Source: Pedobacter hartonius (GTDB lineage: Bacteria > Bacteroidota > Bacteroidia > Sphingobacteriales > Sphingobacteriaceae). From it: a stretch of DNA of 64,000 nt. The DNA lies in NCBI RefSeq assembly GCF_900107535.1, contig NZ_FNRA01000004.1, positions 186,001 to 250,000 on the forward strand, given 5' to 3'. The position numbers and the translations under genes are program-made. The notes below the pieces were generated by a model. It had not been told where the DNA came from, did not search any database, and saw nothing but the letters and a program-made list of their open reading frames with translations. Positions within the stretch are counted from its first letter, which is position 1. The number at the start of each line of letters is the position of its first letter. Below are positions 37,432 to 46,551 of this stretch, piece by piece.

Positions 37432-37936
37432 TGGTAACGGATTTATTGGTCTTATTGATTTTTGCTTTGACGCGTGCAGCGATGTCTGCCGATTTAAAGG
37501 CTGCTTCAAGCGTGGTCAGTTCATTTAGGATCGCATCACTTGCCGGTTTACCGCCGGCAACTTCTTCCATGGTCTCGCGGATAGATTCCCACATTGGAAG
37601 TAATTTCTTCAGGAGTTTTTTGCCCTCCGGGGTAAGTTTTACCAGCTGCTTGCGTGCATCCTCGGAGCTGGTTGTAGTCATGACCAAACCTTTGCCTTTT
37701 AAATTGGTGACCAGCTGACTGGCAGCGGGATGGCTCACCTCTATCTCTTCGCATAACTCCTGTATGGACAGTGAATTGTTTTCTGATAACAGGTAAAATA
37801 TGGGGAACCATGTAGTTTCGAAAACAATACCTTCTGAGCGGTAGGTCCTGTTGACCTCCGACAGAAATAGCTCGCTGAGCCGTTTCAGCCTGCTGCCTAA
37901 AACCAAATATCCTAATGACTGGTAATAATTCATCAT
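37424..37936 (-). CDS. MarR-family regulator, likely controller of the hut operon
   Basis: 170 residues from MMNYYQSLGYLVLG; the longer reading adds 58 residues of low-complexity, promoter-like sequence and is not credible. The winged helix-turn-helix has LSIQELCEEIEVSHPAASQLV as recognition region, then the wing TTTSSEDARKQLVKLTPEG typical of MarR. It is first in the marR-hutH-hutU-hutI-hutG series and its stop overlaps hutH. Hut operons are more often ruled by HutC (GntR type) or HutP, so a MarR in this place is notable. Whether it binds urocanate is unknown. Confidence 0.88.
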   Translation of the reverse strand: MMNYYQSLGYLVLGSRLKRLSELFLSEVNRTYRSEGIVFETTWFPIFYLLSENNSLSIQELCEEIEVSHPAASQLVTNLKGKGLVMTTTSSEDARKQLVKLTPEGKKLLKKLLPMWESIRETMEEVAGGKPASDAILNELTTLEAAFKSADIAARVKAKINKTNKSVTNV

Positions 37937-37937
37937 C

Positions 37938-37945
37938 CAAATATA
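37938..37945 (-). promoter_or_regulatory. Candidate -7 box (TATATTTG) of the marR-hut operon
   Basis: On the minus strand TATATTTG fits TAnnTTTG and ends one base before the first of two ATG codons. If used, the transcript would start at or just inside the start codon, giving a leaderless or nearly leaderless marR message. No clear -33 TTTG is present. Confidence 0.35.
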
Positions 37946-37980
37946 TGTATAAGTAATTATATAAGTGCTTATGTATGTAT
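37944..37980. promoter_or_regulatory. Candidate MarR operator: palindromic ATAAG/CTTAT cluster
   Basis: ATAAGTGCTTAT (37961-37972) is a 5+5 palindrome. The same half site recurs as TATAAG nearby (about 37949-37954), and the cluster is flanked by ATGTAT repeats. It directly precedes the candidate marR promoter, where an autoregulating MarR dimer would bind. Confidence 0.45.
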
Positions 37981-38253
37981 AAAATATTTTATCACAGCTG
38001 TTTAGCGGTGTTTTGAATAGGATGAGCCTATAAATTAATTTGCAGATCCGGTTGATCATCTTAGACGTTTTTGATTTCCTGTGACCAGTTATCGTAGCAG
38101 TGCACTTCATCTAATAAAGTACTCAAAATTGCTCTTTGCAGATAGCAATAATGCAAATGCCGCTTTTCCGGAATCAATTAACAGAGATAATAAATACTAT
38201 ACATTCATCAAATTTCGCCCATTCTTTTATACTTTTATTCATAAAAAATAATC

Positions 38254-38970
38254 ATGTTTGAATACTTCGAAAAAATCAGTGAGCTGATCAAATCCATCTC
38301 CTCCAAAGAAACCGAAAACATTAAAGAAGCTGCTGAATGGGTTTCAGAAGTGATCATTGAAGACCGTATTATCCATGCTTTCGGCTCCGGGCATTCACAT
38401 ATTATAGGAATGGAACTGTTCACCAGGGCCAGCGGGCTGGCGAATGTAAACGCGATTCTGGACGACCTTGTACTGGCCACAAGCGGAGCAAGAAGGGGTG
38501 GCGAGATAGAGAGGATAAGCGGACTGGCAGATATCCTGTGGGAAAAGTACAGGATCAGTTCATCAGATATCATGATCATTATCTCTAACTCGGGCAGAAA
38601 TGCCATGCCCATTGAAATGGCAATGCGTGCAAAAAAAGAAGGCCTTAAGGTAATTGCAATCACATCCCTTACACAATCTAAAAGTTACCCTTCACGTCAT
38701 TCCAGCGGTAAAAAGCTATATGAAATAGCAGATCTGGTTATTGATAACCACGTACCCTCAGGAGATGGGCTAATGGAAATTGAAGGGAAGCTGATCGGCC
38801 CGGCATCATCAATTGCGGGCATGTTACTGGTCAATACCATCACTACAGAGGCCATAAAGATCGCTTCTGCAAAAGGTGCGGCATTGCCAATTTACCACAG
38901 CCAGAATATAGATGGTTATTCTAACGAAGAGTTGTATCTTAAATTTGAAGACAGGATAAAACACTTATAA
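38254..38970 (+). CDS. SIS-domain protein, UPF0309-like
   Basis: 238 residues of a sugar-isomerase (SIS) fold, cytoplasmic, without a helix-turn-helix. It has the phosphosugar-binding AFGSGHSHIIGMELF at about 45-60 and a second Ser-rich site IIISNSGRNAMPIEMA at about 110-125. It resembles the UPF0309 family, thought to bind or isomerise phosphosugars, without a firmly assigned reaction. It is followed after 26 bases by the antiporter gene and is probably co-transcribed with it, though no functional link is obvious. Confidence 0.87.
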   Translation: MFEYFEKISELIKSISSKETENIKEAAEWVSEVIIEDRIIHAFGSGHSHIIGMELFTRASGLANVNAILDDLVLATSGARRGGEIERISGLADILWEKYRISSSDIMIIISNSGRNAMPIEMAMRAKKEGLKVIAITSLTQSKSYPSRHSSGKKLYEIADLVIDNHVPSGDGLMEIEGKLIGPASSIAGMLLVNTITTEAIKIASAKGAALPIYHSQNIDGYSNEELYLKFEDRIKHL

Positions 38971-38996
38971 ATTTATACTATTTTTAACTGCTCTGT

Positions 38997-40610
38997 ATGT
39001 TTCACGAACACCTTCTAATTGTATTGTCGCTTCTTTTTGCGGTTTTTATGCTCACTATGCTCGGGCAGAAACTGAAGATTTCCTATCCGATATTTTTGGT
39101 GCTTGCAGGGCTGGGGATCAGCTTTATTCCGGGTATTCCGCAAATAGAGATAAAACCGGAAATGATCTTTCTTTTGTTTCTGCCGCCCCTGTTATATGAG
39201 GCTGCATGGTACACCTCCTGGAATGATTTCTGGAAATGGCGGCGGCCTATCGGGATGCTCGCTTTCGGCCTGGTGTTCCTGACTTCTATTATCATAGCCT
39301 ATGTCTCCACAGCCATGATCCCCGGTTTCACACTGGCTTTCGGGTTTTTACTCGGAGGGATCATCTCTCCTCCTGATGCTGTGGCCGCGAGTTCCGTGCT
39401 GAAAAATATTAAGATCCCTCAGCGCTTAACTACCATCCTGGAGGGGGAAAGCCTGATCAATGATGCTTCCAGTTTGATTGTCTTCCGCTTTGCACTGGTG
39501 GCAGTGATGTCTGGGCAGTTTTCCCTGCCACAGGCTGTAGGCCAGTTTTTTATTGTCTCCATTTTGGGAATCGTAATTGGTCTGGTCATTGCACATATCA
39601 TGTACCTTGTACACCGTTTCCTGCCCACTACCCCCAGTATTGATACCGCACTTACATTAATGAGCCCTTATTTTATGTATATGGCTGCGGAGGAATTTCA
39701 CTTTTCAGGCGTAATGGCGGTGGTAAGCGGGGGGCTGTTTTTGTCTTACCGTTCCCATGAGATCTTTTCTACAGGAAATGCCCGTTTGCAGACTATCAAC
39801 GTGTGGGCCACCGTAGGTTTTGTTTTGAACGGCCTGGTGTTTATCCTGATCGGACTGGAACTCCCTGTGGTGATCAGGAATATGGGGGCTGACGCCATGG
39901 CTGATGGCATCAAATATGGACTGGTGATCAGTCTGATTGCTATTGTCATCCGCATTTTATACGTTTTCCCTATCGCCTATGTTCCTAAATGGCTGGGCCG
40001 TAATGAAAGGGCTGACCGCCGTAATCCAACCTGGAAAGGTCCTGTGATCATCGGATAGGCAGGGATGAGGGGAGTGGTTTCACTGGCCTCGGCATTATCA
40101 ATACCGCTATTGATGGAAAATGGAACAGCCTTTCCATACCGTGACCTGATTCTCTTCATCACCTTTATTGTGATCCTGGTTACGCTGGTTTTCCAGGGAT
40201 TAACATTGCCGCTGGTCATCAAATGGGTTAATATTAAAGATTCGGGCGATTTTCTTCCAATAGAGGAGCAGGATGCAGCCATTCACCTGCGGATGAAACA
40301 TGCTGCGCTGAAACGGCTCAACACCAAATACCAGAAGGAAATTTCGAACAATGAGCTGGTCGGTTTTTTAATGAACCAGCTGGAAAATGATATCGCTATT
40401 GCAGGGCAAAGACTGGAATGCCTGGAGTGCGAAGGAATGAAAAAGGAAGAACTTGAATTGTACAACCTTGTGCTGCTGGATCTGTATAATGTACAGCGCA
40501 AAGAGCTGTTTGTGCTGCGTCATGAAAAGACCTTTAGTGATGAAGAACTCCGGAAGATAGAAAGCGAGCTTGATTTTGATGAAGCAAAGATCAATTTAAA
40601 CAGGCATTAA
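38997..40610 (+). pseudogene. CPA1-type Na+/H+ antiporter interrupted by an in-frame amber codon
   Basis: The frame codes for a Na+/H+ exchanger of the NhaP/YjcE kind, with about 12 hydrophobic helices and the ion-binding GGIISPPDAVAASSVL and LEGESLINDASSLIVF motifs. One TAG at 40056-40058 splits it into 353 residues and a same-frame remainder that begins AGMRGVVSLASALSIP. In the family this site is GWAGMRGV or GWSGMRGV, so TAG replaces a conserved Trp codon TGG by one change. Both halves are otherwise intact, with no frameshift, and together give the usual 535-540 residues. It could be a fresh mutation, a sequencing error, or two separately translated pieces (an ATG follows at 40065). Confidence 0.85.
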
Positions 40611-40710
40611 TTTAACGGTAATGCCCTGCAATAAATCCCCTATATTAGGGATTTATATAGAATGATAATGTGCTAATTTTATGTCATCTATATTTATCCT
40701 GAACAAAGTT

Positions 40711-41763
40711 ATGAAAAAATCAATTCTACCGAAATGTATGCCCGCTATGGCCATGCTGTGCGCCATATTTTTATTTTCCTGTTTCTTATCTTCCTGCAAC
40801 CCTGAAAGCCATAATGACGCTTACTATTCCAATGACACTACAGAAATGCAGGTAGGGGGCGTAAAAATAATACCAATTGAAACCCCAAAGGGGAAATTCA
40901 ATGTGTGGACAAAAAGAACCGGCAACAATCCTAAAATAAAGGTTTTGCTTTTGTCCGGCGGTCCGGGACTGAGCCATGAGTATCTCGAGGCATTTGAAAG
41001 CTTCTTCCCGAAAGAAGGAATCGAGTTTTTCTATTATGACCAGTTGGGTACCGGAAATTCCGATCAGCCTAAAGACGCTGCTTTATTTGATATTCCCCGT
41101 TCTGTAGAAGAGGTGGAACAAGTGCGTAAGGCCCTGAACCTGAATAAAGATAATTTTTATCTCTACGGACATTCCTGGGGAGGGATCCTGGCTATGGAAT
41201 ATGCGGTTAAATATCAGGAGCATCTGAAAGCGCTGATCGTATCGAATATGGATGCCAGTGGTAAAGATTATAACGACTACGTTGAAAACGTATTGTTCAA
41301 ACAGCTGCCACCCGGAGTGCAGGATACCCTGAAGCAATTTGAAGATAAAAAAGACTATAAAAACCCGAAGTATTCTACTCTGCTGCAGGACCACTTTTAT
41401 GCAAAGTATATCTGCAATATGCCAATGGATATATGGCCGGAACCATTACTGAGGGCATTTAGCAAGATCAATGAGCCCTACTATAACGCCATGCAGGGGC
41501 CAAGTGAGCTGCACTTGTTCGGTAAGATCAGGGACTGGGATATCAAGTCCAGGCTGCCACAAATTACAGTACCTACTTTAACTATAGGGGCCAAACTGGA
41601 TGAAATGAATCCTGCTCATATGAAGTGGATCTCAGAGCAGGTGAAGAACGGGCAGTATCTATATTGCGCAAACGGAAGCCATTTGTCTATGTATGATGAC
41701 CAGCAGTTTTATATGAGAGGGGTCATTAAATTTATTAAAGATATAGATAGGGGCAAAGGCTAA
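40711..41763 (+). CDS. Prolyl-aminopeptidase-like alpha/beta hydrolase lipoprotein
   Basis: From MKKSILPK the protein has 350 residues and a lipoprotein signal with lipobox LSSC (Cys29); an ATG ten codons earlier is less likely. It has the proline iminopeptidase marks GGPG (83-86, oxyanion hole), YYDQLGTGNSDQP, nucleophile elbow GHSWGG (Ser155), and a late GSHLSMYDD histidine. Peptidase family S33 members remove N-terminal proline or other residues from peptides. As a lipoprotein it would act in the envelope on short peptides. It is single, with a strong hairpin after it. Confidence 0.88.
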   Translation: MKKSILPKCMPAMAMLCAIFLFSCFLSSCNPESHNDAYYSNDTTEMQVGGVKIIPIETPKGKFNVWTKRTGNNPKIKVLLLSGGPGLSHEYLEAFESFFPKEGIEFFYYDQLGTGNSDQPKDAALFDIPRSVEEVEQVRKALNLNKDNFYLYGHSWGGILAMEYAVKYQEHLKALIVSNMDASGKDYNDYVENVLFKQLPPGVQDTLKQFEDKKDYKNPKYSTLLQDHFYAKYICNMPMDIWPEPLLRAFSKINEPYYNAMQGPSELHLFGKIRDWDIKSRLPQITVPTLTIGAKLDEMNPAHMKWISEQVKNGQYLYCANGSHLSMYDDQQFYMRGVIKFIKDIDRGKG

Positions 41764-41793
41764 CGGGTCGGCGCTTCTTCCCGCTTTTTTTCG

Positions 41794-41842
41794 ATGTCCG
41801 TATATGAACATGAATTGTTCATATACGGACATTTGTTTTGAA
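41794..41842 (+). terminator. 17-bp perfect hairpin with T-rich tail
   Basis: ATGTCCGTATATGAACA (41794-41810) pairs fully with TGTTCATATACGGACAT (41816-41832) around the loop TGAAT, then TTGTTTTG. It lies 30 bases after the peptidase stop codon and fits an unusually long intrinsic terminator. The perfect symmetry would also suit a regulator site for the following permease gene. Confidence 0.65.
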
Positions 41843-41924
41843 AAAAGGGGTACATTAGTGGTTTAAGCATTGTTTTCTTCGTGGCACAGCAATTGGATCA
41901 GGGAAACCGCTAAACAATCACATT

Positions 41925-44300
41925 ATGTTTCAACACCATCTCTTACTGATCTACCGGAATTTTAAAAGATACAAAAGTTCATTTTTCATTAATCTGACCG
42001 GACTTTCAGCCGGTCTTTCCTGTGCTTTGCTGATCTACCTATGGGTAAATGATGAAGTTCAGATGGATAAATTCCATGCAAAGAACGGCCATCTTTACCA
42101 GGTGATGCAGGATATGAAAACCGCGCAGGGCGATATCATTACTGAGGCTACGCCGGGGATTCTGGCGGAAGCGCTGAAACAGGAATTGCCTGAGGTAAAG
42201 GAGTCGCTTACCGCTTCACCCACTTACTGGCTGGAACAAACTAAACTCTCTGCAGATCACCAGGGTGATATCAAAGCGGCAGGAAAGTTTGCCGGCAGGG
42301 ATTTTTTTAAGATATTCTCGTTCCCGCTGGTCTCGGGCGATATAAACAGGGTGCTGACCGGCAAACAGGCAATCGTTATCTCTGAGAAACTGGCAATGAA
42401 GCTGTTCAATACTACCCGGGTTTTGGGTAAAGAGATCATATGGAGAAATGTTGAAATGCAGAATGAGACCCATTCACTGGTGACAGGTGTTTTCAAAGAC
42501 ACGCCCGCTAATTCTTCAGATCATTTTGATTTCCTGGTTTCCCTGGATATTTTATATGGTGCAAATGATAATTATGTGAAATGGACCTCTAATGGCCCCT
42601 CTACTTTTATTGTATTGAAAAATGGTACAGATCCCGCGCAGCTGAACGCAAAGATCAGGGATTTTATGCGGCCGAAAGGCGTCAAGGCGCATACCCTGTT
42701 CATCAGGCCTTTCGCTGACGGCTATTTACACGGAACTTATACAAATGGGCTGCAGTCCGGCGGAAGGATAGAATATGTACGTTTATTCTCTCTGATCGCT
42801 GTTTTTATTCTGGTGATTGCCTGTATCAACTTCATGAACCTTTCAACAGCAAGGGCTTCCAGGAGAATGAAAGAAGTAGGCATTAAAAAGGTGATGGGAG
42901 CGGGGAGATCGTCGCTCATCGTGCAGTATCTGGGAGAGTCAATCCTGCTCAGCACTTTATCTTTATTTATCGCACTACTTTGCGTAGAGCTTATTCTTCC
43001 GCAATTCAATGAGATCACCGGCAAACAGCTGTCCCTTCATTTCAACGGACGCCTGCTGCTGATTATCACGGGGATCACCCTGTTTACAGGATTGGTTTCG
43101 GGCAGTTATCCTGCTTTATATCTTTCAGCCTTTAACCCCGCCGCTGCCCTCAAAGGTAAGCTGGTGACCTCGGCAAGTGCACTATGGACCAGAAGAGGAC
43201 TTGTAGTTTTCCAGTTTACGCTTTCTGTGGTATTGATTGTCTGTGTTTTCGTAGTGTATAAACAGATAGAATTTGTGCAGCGCAAAAATCTCGGATATCA
43301 AAAAGATAACGTTGTCTACCTGGAAGCAGAAGGAAAATTGAAAACACATATCGTTTCTTTCCTAGCTGCGGTCAGAAAGATTCCCGGAATCTTAAATGCC
43401 TCCAGTATGGACAGGGGTTTTTTAGGCGAATTCGGATCTACAGAAGGCGATTTTAAATGGGAGGGCAGAAATCCTAAGGAGATCATCAAATTCCAGAATG
43501 CAAGTATCAATAGCGGACTGATCGAGACGTTGGGAATGGAAATGGCAGCAGGCAGAAGTTTCTCGGATAAATTTGGTGCTGACAGCACTAAGATCCTCAT
43601 TAATGAGGAGGGGATCAGGGTGATGGGTCTGAAAAATCCGATAGGTAAAATGTTTGGCCTCTGGGGAAAAGATTATCAGATTGTTGGTGTGGTAAAGAAC
43701 TTCAATTTTGAGTCTCTGCATGAAGCCGTTAAACCGCTATTCTTCAGGTATGCCACACAGCAAACCAACAGGGTGCTGATGAGGATCAAAGCAGGGCAGG
43801 AAAAGGAAACACTGGCGGCGCTCCGTGATTTTTACCTGCAGTACAATCCGGGCTTTCAATTTGAATACAGGTTTCTGGACCAGGATTTTCAGGCACAATA
43901 TACAGCGGAAAACAGGGTGTCAGTTTTATCCAGGTATTTTGCCGGACTGGCAGTGATCATTTCCTGTCTCGGCTTGTTTGGCCTGGCGGCTTTCACTGCG
44001 GAAAGAATGTTCAAAGAGATAGGGATCAGAAAAGTACTGGGCGCAAGCGAATGGAGTATCATCTATATACTTTCCGGTGAATTTATTAAACCCGTTGCGG
44101 CATCAGTAATCATTGCGCTTCCATTAAGTTATGTATTAACAAGGTACTGGCTGGATACTTTTGCATATAGAATAGAACTGCAGCTTTGGTATTTCGCAGC
44201 TGCAGGAGCCATGGCACTGCTGATCTCCTGGCTTACGGTGGGGCTTCAGGCAATAAAAGCAGCAAGAATGAACCCAATAGAATGTCTCAGAGAGGAGTAG
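41925..44300 (+). CDS. MacB/FtsX-type ABC transporter permease
   Basis: 791 residues with the duplicated layout common in Bacteroidota: an N-terminal helix (about 18-38), a MacB_PCD periplasmic domain, three helices (about 285-305, 335-360, 380-400), one further helix near 425, a second periplasmic domain, and three C-terminal helices. Conserved segments are CINFMNLSTARASRRMKEVGIKKV and the matching GLAAFTAERMFKEIGIRKVLGAS. There is no ATPase domain and no neighbouring ATPase gene, so it must borrow one. These permeases act as mechanotransmitters for export of lipoproteins, peptides or antibiotics. It is monocistronic. Confidence 0.9.
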   Translation: MFQHHLLLIYRNFKRYKSSFFINLTGLSAGLSCALLIYLWVNDEVQMDKFHAKNGHLYQVMQDMKTAQGDIITEATPGILAEALKQELPEVKESLTASPTYWLEQTKLSADHQGDIKAAGKFAGRDFFKIFSFPLVSGDINRVLTGKQAIVISEKLAMKLFNTTRVLGKEIIWRNVEMQNETHSLVTGVFKDTPANSSDHFDFLVSLDILYGANDNYVKWTSNGPSTFIVLKNGTDPAQLNAKIRDFMRPKGVKAHTLFIRPFADGYLHGTYTNGLQSGGRIEYVRLFSLIAVFILVIACINFMNLSTARASRRMKEVGIKKVMGAGRSSLIVQYLGESILLSTLSLFIALLCVELILPQFNEITGKQLSLHFNGRLLLIITGITLFTGLVSGSYPALYLSAFNPAAALKGKLVTSASALWTRRGLVVFQFTLSVVLIVCVFVVYKQIEFVQRKNLGYQKDNVVYLEAEGKLKTHIVSFLAAVRKIPGILNASSMDRGFLGEFGSTEGDFKWEGRNPKEIIKFQNASINSGLIETLGMEMAAGRSFSDKFGADSTKILINEEGIRVMGLKNPIGKMFGLWGKDYQIVGVVKNFNFESLHEAVKPLFFRYATQQTNRVLMRIKAGQEKETLAALRDFYLQYNPGFQFEYRFLDQDFQAQYTAENRVSVLSRYFAGLAVIISCLGLFGLAAFTAERMFKEIGIRKVLGASEWSIIYILSGEFIKPVAASVIIALPLSYVLTRYWLDTFAYRIELQLWYFAAAGAMALLISWLTVGLQAIKAARMNPIECLREE

Positions 44301-44698
44301 ACTCCGCCACATTGTTTCAGCTTTATACAAATGTAATAGTGATTTGCCATCAAATGCCAGAATATCCTATGGCCGGCATTCATATTTTATTGGTTTTGTT
44401 TCAATAAGCGTATAAAATGAAGTCGAAGACTATGTAATTTTTCCGATATTCAAAAAAATATATATTATATGATATTGTTATATATATATGTGTTTTTGTG
44501 TCATAAGGGTACATTAAATAGATAATATAGTATTGTGGTATAGCTGTTGGCTCTGTAATTTGGGCCGCGTTTATAAAATATTTGGTGCATTTGTTATTTT
44601 TTATTGAAAATATTCGCAATAAATTGTAATTTGACCATGCTTAATCGATTTTTATATATTCCTATAGCTTATAGATACAACTTTACCATTAATAATAC
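44301..44698. other. AT-rich promoter region upstream of the ECF sigma gene
   Basis: 398 bases, very AT-rich, with no gene. Several near matches to TAnnTTTG occur (around 44580 and 44630), none with a good -33 TTTG partner. It probably carries the promoter of the sigma/FecR pair. No repeats or RNA genes were seen. Confidence 0.4.
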
Positions 44699-45235
44699 AT
44701 GAAAGACGACTTCAATGAGATGTTTAATACTTACAAGGGTAGGATATATGCCTATATACTTGCGATAACGAAGTCTGAATACGTTGCCGAAGAGATCACG
44801 CAGGAGATTTTTATTAAATTATGGGTTGCGAGGGAACAGCTTCACGAGATCAGAAACCTGGATGGTTATATTTTTAAAATAGCCAGAAACCTTTCTTTGA
44901 ACTACCTTCGTAAAGTGGCCTACAATGAGAAGATGTCTACCGAATTGATCAGGATTGCATCCAAAGACGGTGATAGTGCAGAAACCAAGTTAAATCTTTT
45001 TGATTACAATAAACTGATCAACCAGGCGGTAGACGGACTCTCTCCACAGCGTAAACTGGTATTCAAGTTAAGTAAAGAAGAAGAATTGAGCTATGATGAA
45101 ATCGCTTCGCAGTTAAAACTTTCAAAAAATACCGTTAAAAATCATCACCTTACTGCAGTAGGTATTGTACGTTCTTTCCTGATCAAGAACGGTGTAAGTT
45201 CTGCTATTGCAATTTTTTTTATGTTAACCGCTTAA
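44699..45235 (+). CDS. ECF RNA polymerase sigma-70 factor
   Basis: 178 residues. Region 2 (about 8-75) has VAEEITQEIFIKLWVAREQL and a following DGYIFKIARNLSLNYLR. Region 4 (about 110-165) has the helix-turn-helix ELSYDEIASQLKLSKNTVKNH. The C-terminus ends in a short hydrophobic stretch, AIAIFFMLTA, often seen in Bacteroidota ECF factors. It is followed by a FecR gene, susC and susD and would drive their expression on ligand sensing. Confidence 0.93.
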   Translation: MKDDFNEMFNTYKGRIYAYILAITKSEYVAEEITQEIFIKLWVAREQLHEIRNLDGYIFKIARNLSLNYLRKVAYNEKMSTELIRIASKDGDSAETKLNLFDYNKLINQAVDGLSPQRKLVFKLSKEEELSYDEIASQLKLSKNTVKNHHLTAVGIVRSFLIKNGVSSAIAIFFMLTA

Positions 45236-45381
45236 ATTTCGTTTAATATTCGTCCGGTCTATTATCTGATTACTGTTTTCACAGTATTTGAATAAATAAT
45301 TTCAGTTTTTTTATTTTTTTTTAATTTTCATTAGTCTGATTGGTTGAGTGATGTGTCTTTCATTTAAATCAGCCAGAAAAA

Positions 45382-46362
45382 ATGGAAGAAAAAAATAGGA
45401 TTTCTCTGCTTTTCAGTAAATATGTAGCCAATGAAGCTAATAAAGCTGAAGTGTCAGAACTTCTTGAATTGATCAAAGATGAAGATTCCGGGCTTGAGCT
45501 GAATGCTGAGATGGAGGAGTTGTGGAACAGGAAAAATACTGTGAACGGGAATGAAGTAGACTGGGATAGAATCTATAAAATTGCTGTAGCTTCAGAGCCG
45601 CAGATTAAAGTTGTCAAAACATACAGAAGGGTTTGGCTCAGTGCAGCGGCAATGCTTATCGGACTGTGCTCTGTAGCGATCTGGCTGAATACAAATAAAA
45701 AATTTACTGCCGACACGGAATCTTACGTGCGCGGAAGTGCCGGAGCTGGTAAAACGCTCATCGTATATCTAAGTGACGGAACAAAGGTGACCTTGAATTC
45801 AGGTTCTGAACTTCGTTATCCTGAAACATTTAATGGCAGTAAGCGCGAAGTTTACCTAAATGGAGAAGCTTATTTTGAGGTAGCGCATCATCCTGAAAAA
45901 TCTTTCCTGGTGCACTCAGGAAAAGTAGTGACCAGTGTATTGGGAACATCATTTAATGTGATGGCCTATCCGGAAATGTCAAAAATGTCAGTAACCGTAC
46001 TGACGGGCAAAGTGGCCGTTAAAAATACCAGCAGCAGCAAGCTCGTAACATTACTGCCGCTGCAGCGCGCCAGTTTGAGCAGCGGAAAAGAGGCTTTTGC
46101 TGTTGATTCGGTAAAGGATGTAGCAGAAATGATCGCCTGGAGCAAGGGAGAGCTGATCTTTAACAATGCTACCCTGGAAGAAATTGCATTAAAAGTCGGC
46201 AACCGCTATGGAATAAATATTAATATCATCAATCAGCATAAAAAACAAAGCAGGATCACGGGCACATTCAATAAACAATCTTTTATTGAAATCATGAATG
46301 CCGTTACACATTTAACAGAAACAAATTACAGGCAAACCGAAGATAATTATATCATATACTAA
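45382..46362 (+). CDS. FecR-family anti-sigma factor
   Basis: 326 residues with a cytoplasmic N-terminus (about 1-78), one membrane helix at about 82-101, a FecR domain (about 120-215: RGSAGAGKTLIVYLSDGTKV, GEAYFEVAHHPEKSF, LGTSFNVMAY), and a C-terminal DUF4974-like part (from about 255, WSKGELIFNNATLEEI). It would restrain the preceding sigma factor and receive the signal from the STN domain of the following SusC. It lies 146 bases after the sigma gene. A hairpin follows before susC. Confidence 0.92.
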   Translation: MEEKNRISLLFSKYVANEANKAEVSELLELIKDEDSGLELNAEMEELWNRKNTVNGNEVDWDRIYKIAVASEPQIKVVKTYRRVWLSAAAMLIGLCSVAIWLNTNKKFTADTESYVRGSAGAGKTLIVYLSDGTKVTLNSGSELRYPETFNGSKREVYLNGEAYFEVAHHPEKSFLVHSGKVVTSVLGTSFNVMAYPEMSKMSVTVLTGKVAVKNTSSSKLVTLLPLQRASLSSGKEAFAVDSVKDVAEMIAWSKGELIFNNATLEEIALKVGNRYGININIINQHKKQSRITGTFNKQSFIEIMNAVTHLTETNYRQTEDNYIIY

Positions 46363-46442
46363 TCATATAAATAGCAATCTCCACTCAAAAACCAGATAGA
46401 ATATCCAAAACAGTAAGACGCCTATGAAGTAAGAATGGTTAC

Positions 46443-46476
46443 AAAAAAAAGTTGGATGTGTCCCACCACATCCAAC
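46443..46476 (-). terminator. Minus-strand intrinsic terminator between fecR and susC
   Basis: GTTGGATGTG (46451-46460) and CACATCCAAC (46467-46476) form a perfect 10-bp stem with a six-base loop. The bases to its left are A8, which on the minus strand is a T8 tract straight after the stem. In the plus direction no T-run follows. It therefore looks like the terminator of a minus-strand RNA, although no minus-strand gene is nearby. Confidence 0.6.
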
Positions 46477-46509
46477 TAATTCTTAAGCTTTCGCTCAACT
46501 AAATTCATT

Positions 46510-46528
46510 TTCTCCACTCACCGGAGAA
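46510..46528 (+). promoter_or_regulatory. Small hairpin in the susC leader
   Basis: TTCTCC (46510-46515) and GGAGAA (46523-46528) are inverted copies seven bases apart and end 23 bases before the susC start codon. The right arm holds the GGAG that is the nearest Shine-Dalgarno-like sequence, so folding could hide it. Confidence 0.35.
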
Positions 46529-46551
46529 TATTAACAAATTTTCTCAAATAT

